Below, piece by piece: positions 35,755 to 43,492 of a stretch of 64,000 nt of DNA (the first letter of the stretch is position 1; the number at the start of each line of letters is the position of its first letter). Origin of the DNA: Bacillota bacterium. GTDB lineage: Bacteria > Bacillota_I > Bacilli_A > Erysipelotrichales > Erysipelotrichaceae. The position numbers and the translations under genes are program-made. Location of the stretch: positions 18,271 to 82,270 of the forward strand of contig JAHFCO010000007.1 in the NCBI GenBank assembly GCA_023249475.1, written 5' to 3'. The notes under the pieces are model-generated. The model did no database searches, was not told where the DNA came from, and worked only from the letters and a program-made list of their open reading frames with translations.

Positions 35755-35787
35755 CTGGTTTCCTCCAAAGGAACTACTTATAACATC

Positions 35788-35817
35788 ATTATATTATGAC
35801 ATATATGGACTGTCCAT
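35788..35817 (-). promoter_or_regulatory. Promoter of SIS-MFS operon with palindromic operator
   Basis: On the minus strand TGGACA (35811-35816), 17-base spacer, TATAAT (35788-35793). The palindrome ATGGAC-T-GTCCAT (35805-35817) overlaps the -35 box and is a candidate operator, possibly for one of the GntR proteins. Confidence 0.6.
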
Positions 35818-35868
35818 CAGAACCACGAAATGTCGCCAAGAATCAACGAAAACCCGTGCTTTTGTGTA

Positions 35869-35897
35869 TTGTTTTCACAAGGTGTTCATGCCATAAT
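35869..35897 (+). promoter_or_regulatory. Promoter of the PF13303-type EIIC gene
   Basis: TTGTTT (35869-35874), 17-base spacer, CATAAT (35892-35897). Divergent from the SIS-MFS promoter about 50 bases away. Confidence 0.6.
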
Positions 35898-35966
35898 AGG
35901 ACCATTCCTACCAAAGAAGCGTGGGATCGTACAAGCGGGGATAGCCCGTAGGTACCAAGGAGGAAA

Positions 35967-37001
35967 ATGCAGGCATTTTTGAAGAGGAAGAACATTGTCA
36001 TCAGTTCCCAGAAGTATGGCATCGAAGCGATGTCCGCCATGGCGTTGGGCTTGTTTTCTTCCCTGATCGTCGGCTTGATTTTGAAGACCGCCGGTCAACA
36101 GTCCGGATTGTGGTTCGGTGAGAACCCGATCTCCACCCATCTGATTACACTCGGTACGTTTGCGATGACGTATATGGGCGCGGCCATCGGGGTCGCGGTC
36201 GCACATCGTCTGCAGGCACCACCCTTGGTTCTGTTTGCTTCCGTCGTCACAGGGGCGATGGGTGCGACATCCGGCGGTCCGGCCGGGGCGTTCATCGCCG
36301 CGTTGGTGGCCTGTGAGTTCGGCAAAGCCGTCTCCAAGGAAACCAAACTGGACATCATCGTCACACCGCTGGTCACCTTGACCGTCGGTTACCTCATTTC
36401 GCTCTCCGTCTCCCCGCTCATCGGCCAACTGATGAACTTTCTGGGTCAAATCATCGTGACCGCGACCGAATACCAACCCTTCTTCATGGGCATCATCGTC
36501 TCGGTGGTCATGGGGCTGGTCCTGACCGCGCCGATTTCATCTGCGGCCTTGGCGATCATGCTGAACCTATCCGGGATCGCCGCAGGTGCCGCCACCGTAG
36601 GGTGCGCCGCACAGATGATCGGATTCGCCGTAATGAGCTATAAAGAAAACAAAGTCAGCGGGCTCTTCGCGCAAGGCTTGGGCACAAGCATGCTGCAGAT
36701 CCCGAACATACTCAAAAACGGATGGGTGTTGATCCCGCCGACCCTCGCCTCCGCCATCACCGGACCGCTTGCCACCTTGGTGTTCAAGATGGACAACATC
36801 GCCGCCGGGGCGGGCATGGGGACCAGCGGATTGGTCGGGCCGATCACGACCTTGCAGACGATGGGTTTCACCCCCTCCGTCTTCTTCGCGGTCGCGCTGC
36901 TTCACTTCATCCTTCCCGCGATCCTAACATTGTTCTTCGCCTATTTCCTGCGTAAACGCGGGAAAATCAAGGACGGGGACCTCAAACTCGATTTAAATTA
37001 A
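35967..37001 (+). CDS. PTS transporter subunit IIC-like membrane protein (PF13303 type)
   Basis: A 344-residue protein with about nine helices. MSAMALGLFSSLIVGLILKTAGQQ, AHRLQAPPLVLFASVVTGAMGATSGGPAGAF and GAGMGTSGLVGPITTLQTMG match the compact EIIC-like family PF13303, which lacks linked EIIA/EIIB domains. Some relatives are annotated as sugar-specific PTS, others as regulators of toxin expression. AAGGAGG is only three bases from ATG 35967; a TTG at 35979 has better spacing, so the first four residues are uncertain. Confidence 0.8.
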   Translation: MQAFLKRKNIVISSQKYGIEAMSAMALGLFSSLIVGLILKTAGQQSGLWFGENPISTHLITLGTFAMTYMGAAIGVAVAHRLQAPPLVLFASVVTGAMGATSGGPAGAFIAALVACEFGKAVSKETKLDIIVTPLVTLTVGYLISLSVSPLIGQLMNFLGQIIVTATEYQPFFMGIIVSVVMGLVLTAPISSAALAIMLNLSGIAAGAATVGCAAQMIGFAVMSYKENKVSGLFAQGLGTSMLQIPNILKNGWVLIPPTLASAITGPLATLVFKMDNIAAGAGMGTSGLVGPITTLQTMGFTPSVFFAVALLHFILPAILTLFFAYFLRKRGKIKDGDLKLDLN

Positions 37002-37018
37002 CTTTCACTTAGAGGTTA

Positions 37019-37047
37019 TTGCGCAAATGTAAGCGCTATGATAGTAT
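37019..37047 (+). promoter_or_regulatory. Putative promoter overlapped by a cre-like site before the membrane hydrolase
   Basis: TTGCGC (37019-37024), 17-base spacer, TAGTAT (37042-37047). TGTAAGCGCTATGA (37028-37041) sits in the spacer and matches the CcpA consensus at all but one position. The ten-base core TGTAAGCGCT is identical to that at 1289. Confidence 0.55.
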
Positions 37048-37087
37048 GTAAGTACAAGTTAATCAAACTGTTCAGAGACATCGAAAC

Positions 37088-37129
37088 AAGGCAGTAATCA
37101 TGTGGATACGTGGTTTTTGCCTTTTTTTT
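37088..37129 (+). terminator. Terminator-like hairpin in the leader of the membrane hydrolase gene
   Basis: Outer stem AAGGCA / TGCCTT enclosing an eight-base-pair inner stem AATCATGT / ACGTGGTT (two G-T pairs, GGAT loop), followed by eight T residues. It ends 37 bases before the ATG at 37167 and downstream of a possible promoter, so it is either the terminator of the EIIC gene or an attenuator of the hydrolase gene. Confidence 0.65.
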
Positions 37130-37166
37130 GTCGATGAAGGTTTGACTTCAAGGAGGAAGGGACTGA

Positions 37167-39224
37167 ATGAGAAAGTTTACGGCCATGCTTAAAGATCCGA
37201 AACGATTGTTCGTAGTTCTCTTAGCGACGGTTTTGTTGGCAAGTGTCTTCGCAAACCTCATGAATACCTCGTTCTACACGGTTTCCGTAAAACGTATCAG
37301 CTTCGATACGCCCAGCGGAACCCTATCCGGCTTACTGTATCTGCCCAAGGATGCAAGCAAGGACGATCCTCGTCCGACGATCATCACGACCCACGGGTAC
37401 CTGAATTCCGCTGAAATGCAGGATGCCCCGGCGATCGAAATGTCGCGTCGCGGGTATGTCGTCTTGGCCTTGGATATGTACGATCATGGACATTCGATCA
37501 CCAAAGTCGAATTCGAAGCCGCCGGGGCGTTCTTTACGTTCTGGACGACGGCGATGTACGATGCGACGAAGTACATGTACGATCAAGACTATGTCTTGAA
37601 AGATCGCAACGGCAACGGGATCATCGCGGTCAGCGGTCACTCGATGGGCGGATTCGCTTCGTCGATGGCGGTCGTCGCCGATGAAATGCAGTTCGCGACC
37701 AGCGGTTTCCGTAGAATCCATGCGGATTTGACGGTCGGGTCGGACTTCTCGCTTTCCGGTTATGCGGGGGTTACGGCGGAAGTCGCCTTGGCGATGGCCG
37801 GACCGCGTATTTCCGGTAAAATCGCCGCCCACTTCGATGAATTCTTCTTCGACATGGCCGCATCCGCCGCAGGCAAGACGGTCATCTACAAAGACTACAT
37901 CAAACAGGATGAAGGGAAAGCGTTCCTCGGCAATCCCGCCAATCCCGAACCCGGCGTCTTCTATAAAGTCGGGAATGCGCGTCGTGTCATCTACACCCCG
38001 TATGAAATCCATCCGTGGAACCACTTCTCCATCGGAACCACCGCGAACATCATCGACTTCTATGCCGAAGCGTTCGACGGATACAAATCGCTGAACATCT
38101 CGACCTTGGGATCCTCCAGCCAAATCTGGTGGCTCAAGGAAATGTTCGAATTCATCGCCTTGCTCGGCTTCTTCGCGATGTTGATGCCGTTGGCGTCGAT
38201 CTTGTTGGCGACCCCGGTCTTCGCATCCCTCAGCCAACCGAGTGAAAAACGCGTCCCGGGACCCAAGAGCGCAACCTCGAAAGCCATTTTCTGGGTCGTT
38301 CTCCTGATCAGCGCCGCGTTCCCCGCCTACTTCTTCCCGGACATGATGGATAAACTCGCGCCGGGATTACTCCTGATCCAACGTTTCGCCGAAGTCATGC
38401 TGGGTGTCGGTGCCATCATGTTGGTATTGACCCTGGTCCAGGACAAAGCGAAAAACATCTCCCGTATCGTCGCCGCCGTGCTGACGATCCTCACCGCCTT
38501 CGTCATGCGTTACTTCACCACGAAAGCAGCCACCTTGTTTGTCTTGGGGAACTTCTTCAACCAACCCACCACCAACCAAATCGTTTATTGGGCGTTGATG
38601 AGCGGATTCTTCGGATTGATCGTCATGTCGGTCTTCCACTTCTTCGACAGAAGCCGCAACCCCGAATTCAAGCTTAGCGACTACGGTCTCAGCGCTTCGC
38701 CGAAAAACATCCTCTTGTCGTTTGTCCTTGCGGTCGTATTGGTCCTTGTCGGGTATGCCGTTCTCTTCTTGGTCGATGCGTTGTTGGTCACCGACTTCCG
38801 TCTATGGAGTTGGGCGGTAAAGACCTTCGATCTGACCCATCTGAGAACCCTCTTCAACTATGTTCCGTTCTTCTTCGTGTTCTACCTGATCAACAGCGTC
38901 GCCATCAACCTCAATTCCAACAACACCTACATGCATGGTTGGAAAGGTTACCTCGTCGGTATCCTGATGACGGTCGGCGGATTGATCGTCTACTTGGCAT
39001 ACCATTACGGTTCGGTCTTCGCGACCGGAACCGCCGGTTATCCTGCGCAAGCCCTTAACAGTATCCTGTTGTTCGCCCTGATCCCGACCTTGATCGTCGC
39101 GGTCATCTTCGCCAAACGCCTCTACAAGAAGACCGGCAACGTCTATACCGCAGCGGTATTGAACGCCGTCCTGATGACCATGATCACGGTAGCGAATACG
39201 ATCATGTACTTCAACGTCAAGTAG
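37167..39224 (+). CDS. Membrane-anchored alpha/beta hydrolase with C-terminal multi-helix domain
   Basis: A 685-residue two-part protein. A first membrane helix (about 13-32) is followed by an extracytoplasmic alpha/beta hydrolase (about 45-320) with GYLNSAEMQ, LDMYDHGHS and the nucleophile elbow SGHSMGG (Ser159); a candidate catalytic His lies in HPWNHFS. From about residue 330 to the end there are eight to ten membrane helices of unknown function. The fusion suggests hydrolysis of a lipid, ester or peptide substrate at the outer membrane face combined with transport or anchoring. AAGGAGGAAGG precedes the start. It is a single gene between two terminators and probably under CcpA control. Confidence 0.82.
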   Translation: MRKFTAMLKDPKRLFVVLLATVLLASVFANLMNTSFYTVSVKRISFDTPSGTLSGLLYLPKDASKDDPRPTIITTHGYLNSAEMQDAPAIEMSRRGYVVLALDMYDHGHSITKVEFEAAGAFFTFWTTAMYDATKYMYDQDYVLKDRNGNGIIAVSGHSMGGFASSMAVVADEMQFATSGFRRIHADLTVGSDFSLSGYAGVTAEVALAMAGPRISGKIAAHFDEFFFDMAASAAGKTVIYKDYIKQDEGKAFLGNPANPEPGVFYKVGNARRVIYTPYEIHPWNHFSIGTTANIIDFYAEAFDGYKSLNISTLGSSSQIWWLKEMFEFIALLGFFAMLMPLASILLATPVFASLSQPSEKRVPGPKSATSKAIFWVVLLISAAFPAYFFPDMMDKLAPGLLLIQRFAEVMLGVGAIMLVLTLVQDKAKNISRIVAAVLTILTAFVMRYFTTKAATLFVLGNFFNQPTTNQIVYWALMSGFFGLIVMSVFHFFDRSRNPEFKLSDYGLSASPKNILLSFVLAVVLVLVGYAVLFLVDALLVTDFRLWSWAVKTFDLTHLRTLFNYVPFFFVFYLINSVAINLNSNNTYMHGWKGYLVGILMTVGGLIVYLAYHYGSVFATGTAGYPAQALNSILLFALIPTLIVAVIFAKRLYKKTGNVYTAAVLNAVLMTMITVANTIMYFNVK

Positions 39225-39244
39225 TCTCCGATCCGATTCAATGA

Positions 39245-39282
39245 AAAAGACGGTAAGCGCAGTTGCGCCTACCGTCTTTTTT
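39245..39282. terminator. Bidirectional terminator between hydrolase and ABC permease genes
   Basis: Long stem AAAGACGGTA / TACCGTCTTT with an additional inner GCGCA / TGCGC pairing, flanked by T residues on the plus side and by A residues (T on the minus side) on the other. Confidence 0.9.
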
Positions 39283-40046
39283 TAGAGTTTACGACGTCTG
39301 AAGACCATCATCGACGAGCCAAGCAAGAGGATGGTCAAACCCAGGGTAACCCCGATGGGGATCGACAAATCCGAGACCTGCGCCGCACCGCTCAGCAGGG
39401 CGGTATTCAGCGAAGCGAGGGCGATCGGATTCAAGGCATGGAGTCGCGGGAAGATGTCGAGCAGAAGCAAGATCAGAAGTGATACGGCCGTGAGGGCCAG
39501 CCCGGCGAAATTGCCGGAGGTGAATGAACTGAAGAAGAGAAGGCAAGCGAGCAGGAAGAGTCCGAAGAGCCAAAGGCAGAAGATTGAGAACAGCAGGTTG
39601 GGTTGTCCCCCCGAACCAAACAAATAGGCGGTATAGCCGAAGGTCGTGGCGAAGGATGCCAACAGGGTAAGCGTCCAGAGAATCGAAGCGACGGTGAACT
39701 TGCTGAGGATCACGACAGGACGCGACAATCCTTTGGTAACCATGTTGATGAGCGTCCCCTTCGTGATTTCGTTGGAAAGCATCCCGCCAAACACCAACAG
39801 AACGACAAGCAACCCCATTTGGGACGTGTTCTTGAAGAACTGGGCATAGGCGTCCAAGGCGGTCGGTTCGGGGATGGTGATGACGATGCCGTCCAACGCA
39901 AGGGACTTGAAGATCTCGGGCATCAGTTTCGCCGTCAGAGGACTCATCATCCCGAACAACAGGAACACGATCATCAGGATCAACACCTTATGGGTACGAA
40001 GATTCTCCAAGACTTCCTTCTTACAAAACGCGATGTAGCTTCTCAT
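39282..40046 (-). CDS. ABC-2-type permease (YxlG-like)
   Basis: A 254-residue membrane protein with six helices and the ABC-2 permease layout: a cytoplasmic start (SYIAFCKKEVLENLRTHKV), a helix, an extracellular loop, then GGMLSNEITKGTLINMVTKGLSRPVVILSKF. Partner of the ATPase next door, whose stop codon region overlaps its start by four bases. Such two-component exporters often give resistance to peptides or other membrane-active compounds. Confidence 0.87.
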   Translation of the reverse strand: MRSYIAFCKKEVLENLRTHKVLILMIVFLLFGMMSPLTAKLMPEIFKSLALDGIVITIPEPTALDAYAQFFKNTSQMGLLVVLLVFGGMLSNEITKGTLINMVTKGLSRPVVILSKFTVASILWTLTLLASFATTFGYTAYLFGSGGQPNLLFSIFCLWLFGLFLLACLLFFSSFTSGNFAGLALTAVSLLILLLLDIFPRLHALNPIALASLNTALLSGAAQVSDLSIPIGVTLGLTILLLGSSMMVFRRRKL

Positions 40047-40960
40047 TTGATGATCTCCATGAACAGACTCTCAAGGGTCGGTTCGCCGACTTCATACTTC
40101 AACAACGGAAGTTTCAATCGGGTCAGATGTTCAAGTAAACGATGGTTTCCATCGATCGTATCGCTCATTCGGACAAGCAAGGAACGGTTCTGGAGTTCGA
40201 CGGACGATACGAAGGGAAGTTCGCTGAATGTGCGTTGGACTTCCTGAAGGTCAAAGGTGCTTTCAAATTCAAGCGTCACGGTATTCTCGCGATGACGGCT
40301 CTTGATGTCGGCCAAGTCCCCTTCAAGCATCAATCTGCCATCGTTCAGGATCCCGACCCGGTCGCAGATCCGCTCGACATCCGACAAAATGTGGGTGGAG
40401 AAGAGGACGGTCGTGTATTTCTTCGCCGCACTGAGGATCGACAGGATCTCGCTGCGTCCGATCGGATCCAATGCCGACGTCGGTTCGTCGCAAATCAACA
40501 GTTTCGGGGAATTCAACAGGGCCTGGGCGATCCCCAAGCGTTGCTTCATCCCACGCGAATAGGTGGAAATCTTCCGTTCCACTCCGCTTAGTCCGACCAA
40601 GTTCAGCAATTCGTCGCTGCGTGATCGGATCTGGGCATTCGACAAGCCCGTGATTTCCCCGCACAACGTTAAATATTCCTTGGCTTTCATGTAGCCATAG
40701 AACTCGGGAACATCCGGGAGATACCCGATGTGTCGGTTGGTCGCGGTTTCCCCGAAGGCCACTTCCTCATCGCAGACACGGATCGTCCCCGAATCGCAGG
40801 CAAGCAGACCCAGGATCATCTTCATGGTCGTGGTTTTCCCCGCCCCGTTCTTTCCCACAAAGCCAAAGACGATGCCCTCTTCCACATCGAAACTCAAGCC
40901 ATCGATCACGTTCAGGGAACCAAAGCGTTTCGACACGTTCCGTAACGAAAGGACGTTCAT
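40043..40960 (-). CDS. ABC transporter ATP-binding protein (YxlF-like)
   Basis: A 305-residue ATPase: Walker A GKNGAGKTTTMK, signature YSRGMKQRLGIAQ, Walker B LLICDEPTSALDP, and switch His in STHILSDVERI. The C-terminal 80 residues form the usual accessory domain of exporter ATPases. It overlaps both neighbours by four bases. Together with the permease and the PLDc_N protein it reproduces the yxlE-yxlF-yxlG order of Bacillus. Confidence 0.95.
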   Translation of the reverse strand: MNVLSLRNVSKRFGSLNVIDGLSFDVEEGIVFGFVGKNGAGKTTTMKMILGLLACDSGTIRVCDEEVAFGETATNRHIGYLPDVPEFYGYMKAKEYLTLCGEITGLSNAQIRSRSDELLNLVGLSGVERKISTYSRGMKQRLGIAQALLNSPKLLICDEPTSALDPIGRSEILSILSAAKKYTTVLFSTHILSDVERICDRVGILNDGRLMLEGDLADIKSRHRENTVTLEFESTFDLQEVQRTFSELPFVSSVELQNRSLLVRMSDTIDGNHRLLEHLTRLKLPLLKYEVGEPTLESLFMEIIK

Positions 40961-41160
40961 GATTGGTCGCTACGTCCGATCGTGAAGTAAAGGATCGGAC
41001 CGATGATTTGAAGGAAAAGGACGACGAAGATCCAGATCGTCTTGTTGCCGAACTTCACATCCGGGTGTTTCAAGAGATGGATCAAGGCGGTGACGGCCAA
41101 GACAAGTTCAAGAAGGATGATCGGAATCAGAAAGGGGAGGTATTCGATGATTTTTTCCAT
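40957..41160 (-). CDS. PLDc_N-domain small membrane protein (YxlE-like)
   Basis: A 67-residue protein of two transmembrane helices. The motif HLLKHPDVKFGNKTIWIFVVLFLQIIGPILYFTIGR is that of the phospholipase D N-terminal membrane domain, here without the nuclease part. In Bacillus the related YxlE belongs to the sigY operon and helps restrain the sigma factor with YxlD; here there is no sigma factor nearby but an XRE regulator nine bases upstream. Confidence 0.87.
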   Translation of the reverse strand: MEKIIEYLPFLIPIILLELVLAVTALIHLLKHPDVKFGNKTIWIFVVLFLQIIGPILYFTIGRSDQS

Positions 41161-41169
41161 GGGGTTCTC

Positions 41170-42273
41170 CTAAAGGGCGTCGAGGTCGCGGACGATCCGT
41201 TTGAACCGGTCGTTTTCCGCAAGACTCTCAAACGCGGGGTGTTTCAATAAATCCTTAAACGACTGCTTGATCGCTTTGTCGCTGCGCGGGGCGAGACTTC
41301 CCAGATCCAAGGATTCGATGAGGGCTTGGATGTGGTCGAACTGCGCGTTTCCCTTCAGCGTGAACGGAAACAATCCGGGTTCACAAGCGATGCGGGCATA
41401 CCGTTCAAGGTGGTGCAAGGCCGGGTCGACCCTGTTTTGGCTAAGATAGAGGGCGGCGGCGTTGACGTAAAACGGCAGGACGGAGGCAGGATGGAGATGG
41501 TCGAGGTCGAAGATCTCGATCAACCGCTCGATGCTTTGCGACCATCGATCCAAGGTCCCGGGTTGGGCGGCATAGATCGCCATCAGCCCCGGCATCGCCC
41601 CGACGATGGACAACAGATCCGTGAAGATCGACCCTTGAAGCAAATTCAAGGCCTTCTCGTTCTCTTGTTTCATCAGGTAGGCGTTGGCAAGCAAGATATC
41701 GGGGTTCAGTTTAATCTCGTCCGCATCACCGAGCAGGTCGATGACTTCGTTGGGGTTCCCCGTCATCATCCAACAGGTCGCCTTAAACAGCGGGGTTTGC
41801 CTTAAGATCCTAGGGTCGTCGCAGTTCTGCTCGATCCGTTCGAAGAGACGAAGGGCTTCCTGCAGGATTTCGTTGCGTCGCTCGATCGACCCTGCAAGGT
41901 CGGCGTGGTTCATCAACAAGATCCCCAGATTCAACAACAACGGCCAACAGGAGTAGTATTTCCTCATGAGGGTGTTCAACTCGGTCATGACCTCGTCGAA
42001 GGGTTCCTGGGTGAAGCGCTCGGCAAGCGAACGGTAGACTTTCCGTATCTCTTGCTTGGTGAGTTGCGGTTGATAATCGAACAATTCGTCGACGGTGATG
42101 TCGAAATAGGTCGCGATGACCGGCAACAAGGTGATGTCGGGATAACTTTGACCGCTTTCCCACTTGGAAACGGCGGGCTTTGAAACACCCAAATGATCCG
42201 CCAGTTCTTCCTGCGTCAACTTCAGTTCCTTGCGTTTCTCGATGATCTTGTTTCCGATCCGGATTTCTTTCAT
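41170..42273 (-). CDS. XRE-family regulator with TPR-like C-terminal domain
   Basis: A 367-residue protein. Residues 1-65 are a Cro/CI helix-turn-helix (RIGNKIIEKRKELKLTQEELADHLGVSKPAVSKWESGQSYPDITLLP), followed by a long helical region with TPR-like repeats (about 75-360), a layout shared with peptide-responsive and self-regulating repressors. It is the first gene of the minus-strand XRE-yxlEFG-like operon and presumably controls it through the GGTTAA sites at 42330-42365. Confidence 0.9.
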   Translation of the reverse strand: MKEIRIGNKIIEKRKELKLTQEELADHLGVSKPAVSKWESGQSYPDITLLPVIATYFDITVDELFDYQPQLTKQEIRKVYRSLAERFTQEPFDEVMTELNTLMRKYYSCWPLLLNLGILLMNHADLAGSIERRNEILQEALRLFERIEQNCDDPRILRQTPLFKATCWMMTGNPNEVIDLLGDADEIKLNPDILLANAYLMKQENEKALNLLQGSIFTDLLSIVGAMPGLMAIYAAQPGTLDRWSQSIERLIEIFDLDHLHPASVLPFYVNAAALYLSQNRVDPALHHLERYARIACEPGLFPFTLKGNAQFDHIQALIESLDLGSLAPRSDKAIKQSFKDLLKHPAFESLAENDRFKRIVRDLDAL

Positions 42274-42329
42274 GTTTCCACCTCAGGTTTCATTATAGGT
42301 CGCGACATTGTCCGATACAACACACGCCT

Positions 42330-42368
42330 GGTTAAGTTAAGTATACAAAATTAACCCATGGTTAACAA
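42330..42368 (-). promoter_or_regulatory. Promoter and operators of the XRE-ABC operon
   Basis: On the minus strand TTGTTA (42363-42368), 17-base spacer, TATACT (42340-42345). The inverted repeat TTAACC-CAT-GGTTAA (42351-42365) fills the spacer, and a further GGTTAA half-site lies at 42330-42335 by the start point. This fits autoregulation by the XRE protein. Confidence 0.65.
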
Positions 42369-42370
42369 CA

Positions 42371-42392
42371 CTTCTTCATTGCGATGAAGAAG
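42371..42392. repeat. Perfect nine-base inverted repeat of unknown role
   Basis: CTTCTTCAT (42371-42379), loop TGCG, ATGAAGAAG (42384-42392). No T-run follows on either strand. It lies just upstream of the XRE promoter; the rest of the 42393-42570 spacer shows no gene, only a weak promoter candidate (TTGCAT 42485-42490, 17 bases, TAAACT) for rpmE. Confidence 0.5.
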
Positions 42393-42570
42393 GAGAAAAA
42401 CGGGGTGGAAAAGAGGGAATATCCAGCGAAATCGGGTAAGATGATCCATGCAAAGACGGGTGTTTCGATCCTGAATTTCGGTTCTTGCATATTCCCATCA
42501 CCTATGATAAACTTAACACGCACTTACTTTGGATTCGCATGGAGTCCAAGGCGGAAGGAGATCCACCACC

Positions 42571-42780
42571 ATGAAAAAAGGCATTCATCCCACCTACAAC
42601 AAGGTTAAAGTTCACTGCACCACTTGCGGTAACGAATTCGATTCCGGCTCGGTTCTGAAAGAGATCCGCGTCGACACCTGCTCGAACTGCCATCCGTTCT
42701 ATACCGGACGTCAACGTTTCGCCGCTGCGCAAGGACGTATCGAGAAGTTCAACCGTAAATACGGCACCAAACAAGACTAG
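42571..42780 (+). CDS. rpmE: Ribosomal protein L31
   Basis: A 69-residue ribosomal protein of the zinc-binding (C+) type: two CxxC pairs are visible, HCTTCGNEF and [12 protein letters not shown]. The start follows AAGGAGATCC. A longer frame from 42529 is ignored because it runs through the ribosome site. The rho gene that precedes rpmE in Bacillus is not here. Confidence 0.96.
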   Translation: MKKGIHPTYNKVKVHCTTCGNEFDSGSVLKEIRVDTCSNCHPFYTGRQRFAAAQGRIEKFNRKYGTKQD

Positions 42781-42792
42781 TTCAACACAGCG

Positions 42793-42819
42793 AAGGAACA
42801 GGGAAGCCTGTTCCTTTTT
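42793..42819 (+). terminator. Terminator after rpmE
   Basis: Ten-base-pair stem AAGGAACAGG / CCTGTTCCTT with GAAG loop, then five T residues. Confidence 0.9.
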
Positions 42820-42895
42820 ATCGTGTTCGTCGACCGATTCAAGGGTTCGACTCCCGATAATTATGATAGAATAAGAACGTAAAAGAGGTGCCCCT

Positions 42896-43492
42896 ATGAT
42901 GTATCAATTGTATCGCCCGGGTTATATCGAAGTGATCTCGGGTTGCATGTTCGCCGGTAAAACCGAAGAGTTGATCCGCCGCATCAAAGTCCTGGAGTTC
43001 GCGAAAAAGAACATCCTGGTCTTCAAGCCCGCCATCGACAACCGGTATAGCGAGACCAAGGTCGTCTCCCACGGGGGTTCGTCCGTCGAGTCGATCATCA
43101 TCAACGATCCCAAACAAATCCTGGACTATGTGAAAGACGATACCGATGTGGTGGCCGTCGATGAAGTCCAGTTCTTTTCGGAAGACATCGTCGCCGTCTG
43201 CGACTTGTTGGCGAAACAAGGGAAACGCGTGATGGTGGCCGGTTTGGACACCGATTTCCGCGGCGAACCCTTCGGCGTCATGCCGAAACTGATCACGACG
43301 GCGGAATTCGTCACGAAACTGACCGCGGTCTGCATGACCTGCGGCGCGCCTGCGACACGGACGCAACGGTTGGTGAACGGAGAACCTGCGAGTTATTTCG
43401 ACCCGATCATCCTGGTCGGCGCGGCGGAGAGCTATGAAGCACGCTGCCGTCATTGCCATGTGGTCAAGAATAAGCCGCAGTTGGAACGGTAG
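42896..43492 (+). CDS. tdk: Thymidine kinase
   Basis: A 198-residue class II thymidine kinase that phosphorylates thymidine for salvage. P-loop [20 protein letters not shown] (Walker B), [13 protein letters not shown] (lid) and two zinc-binding cysteine pairs [13 protein letters not shown] and CRHCH are present. The MATE gene starts immediately after the stop. The ATG at 42899 is an alternative start. Confidence 0.96.
   Translation: MMYQLYRPGYIEVISGCMFAGKTEELIRRIKVLEFAKKNILVFKPAIDNRYSETKVVSHGGSSVESIIINDPKQILDYVKDDTDVVAVDEVQFFSEDIVAVCDLLAKQGKRVMVAGLDTDFRGEPFGVMPKLITTAEFVTKLTAVCMTCGAPATRTQRLVNGEPASYFDPIILVGAAESYEARCRHCHVVKNKPQLER

Noticed and set aside
37332..38237. Minus-strand open frame of 301 residues
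   Set aside because: Antisense shadow of the membrane hydrolase gene, with no ribosome site or recognisable domain.
42781..42870. tRNA gene around the T-arm-like sequence
   Set aside because: The 5' acceptor strand and anticodon arm cannot be formed; the upstream part is the rpmE terminator.
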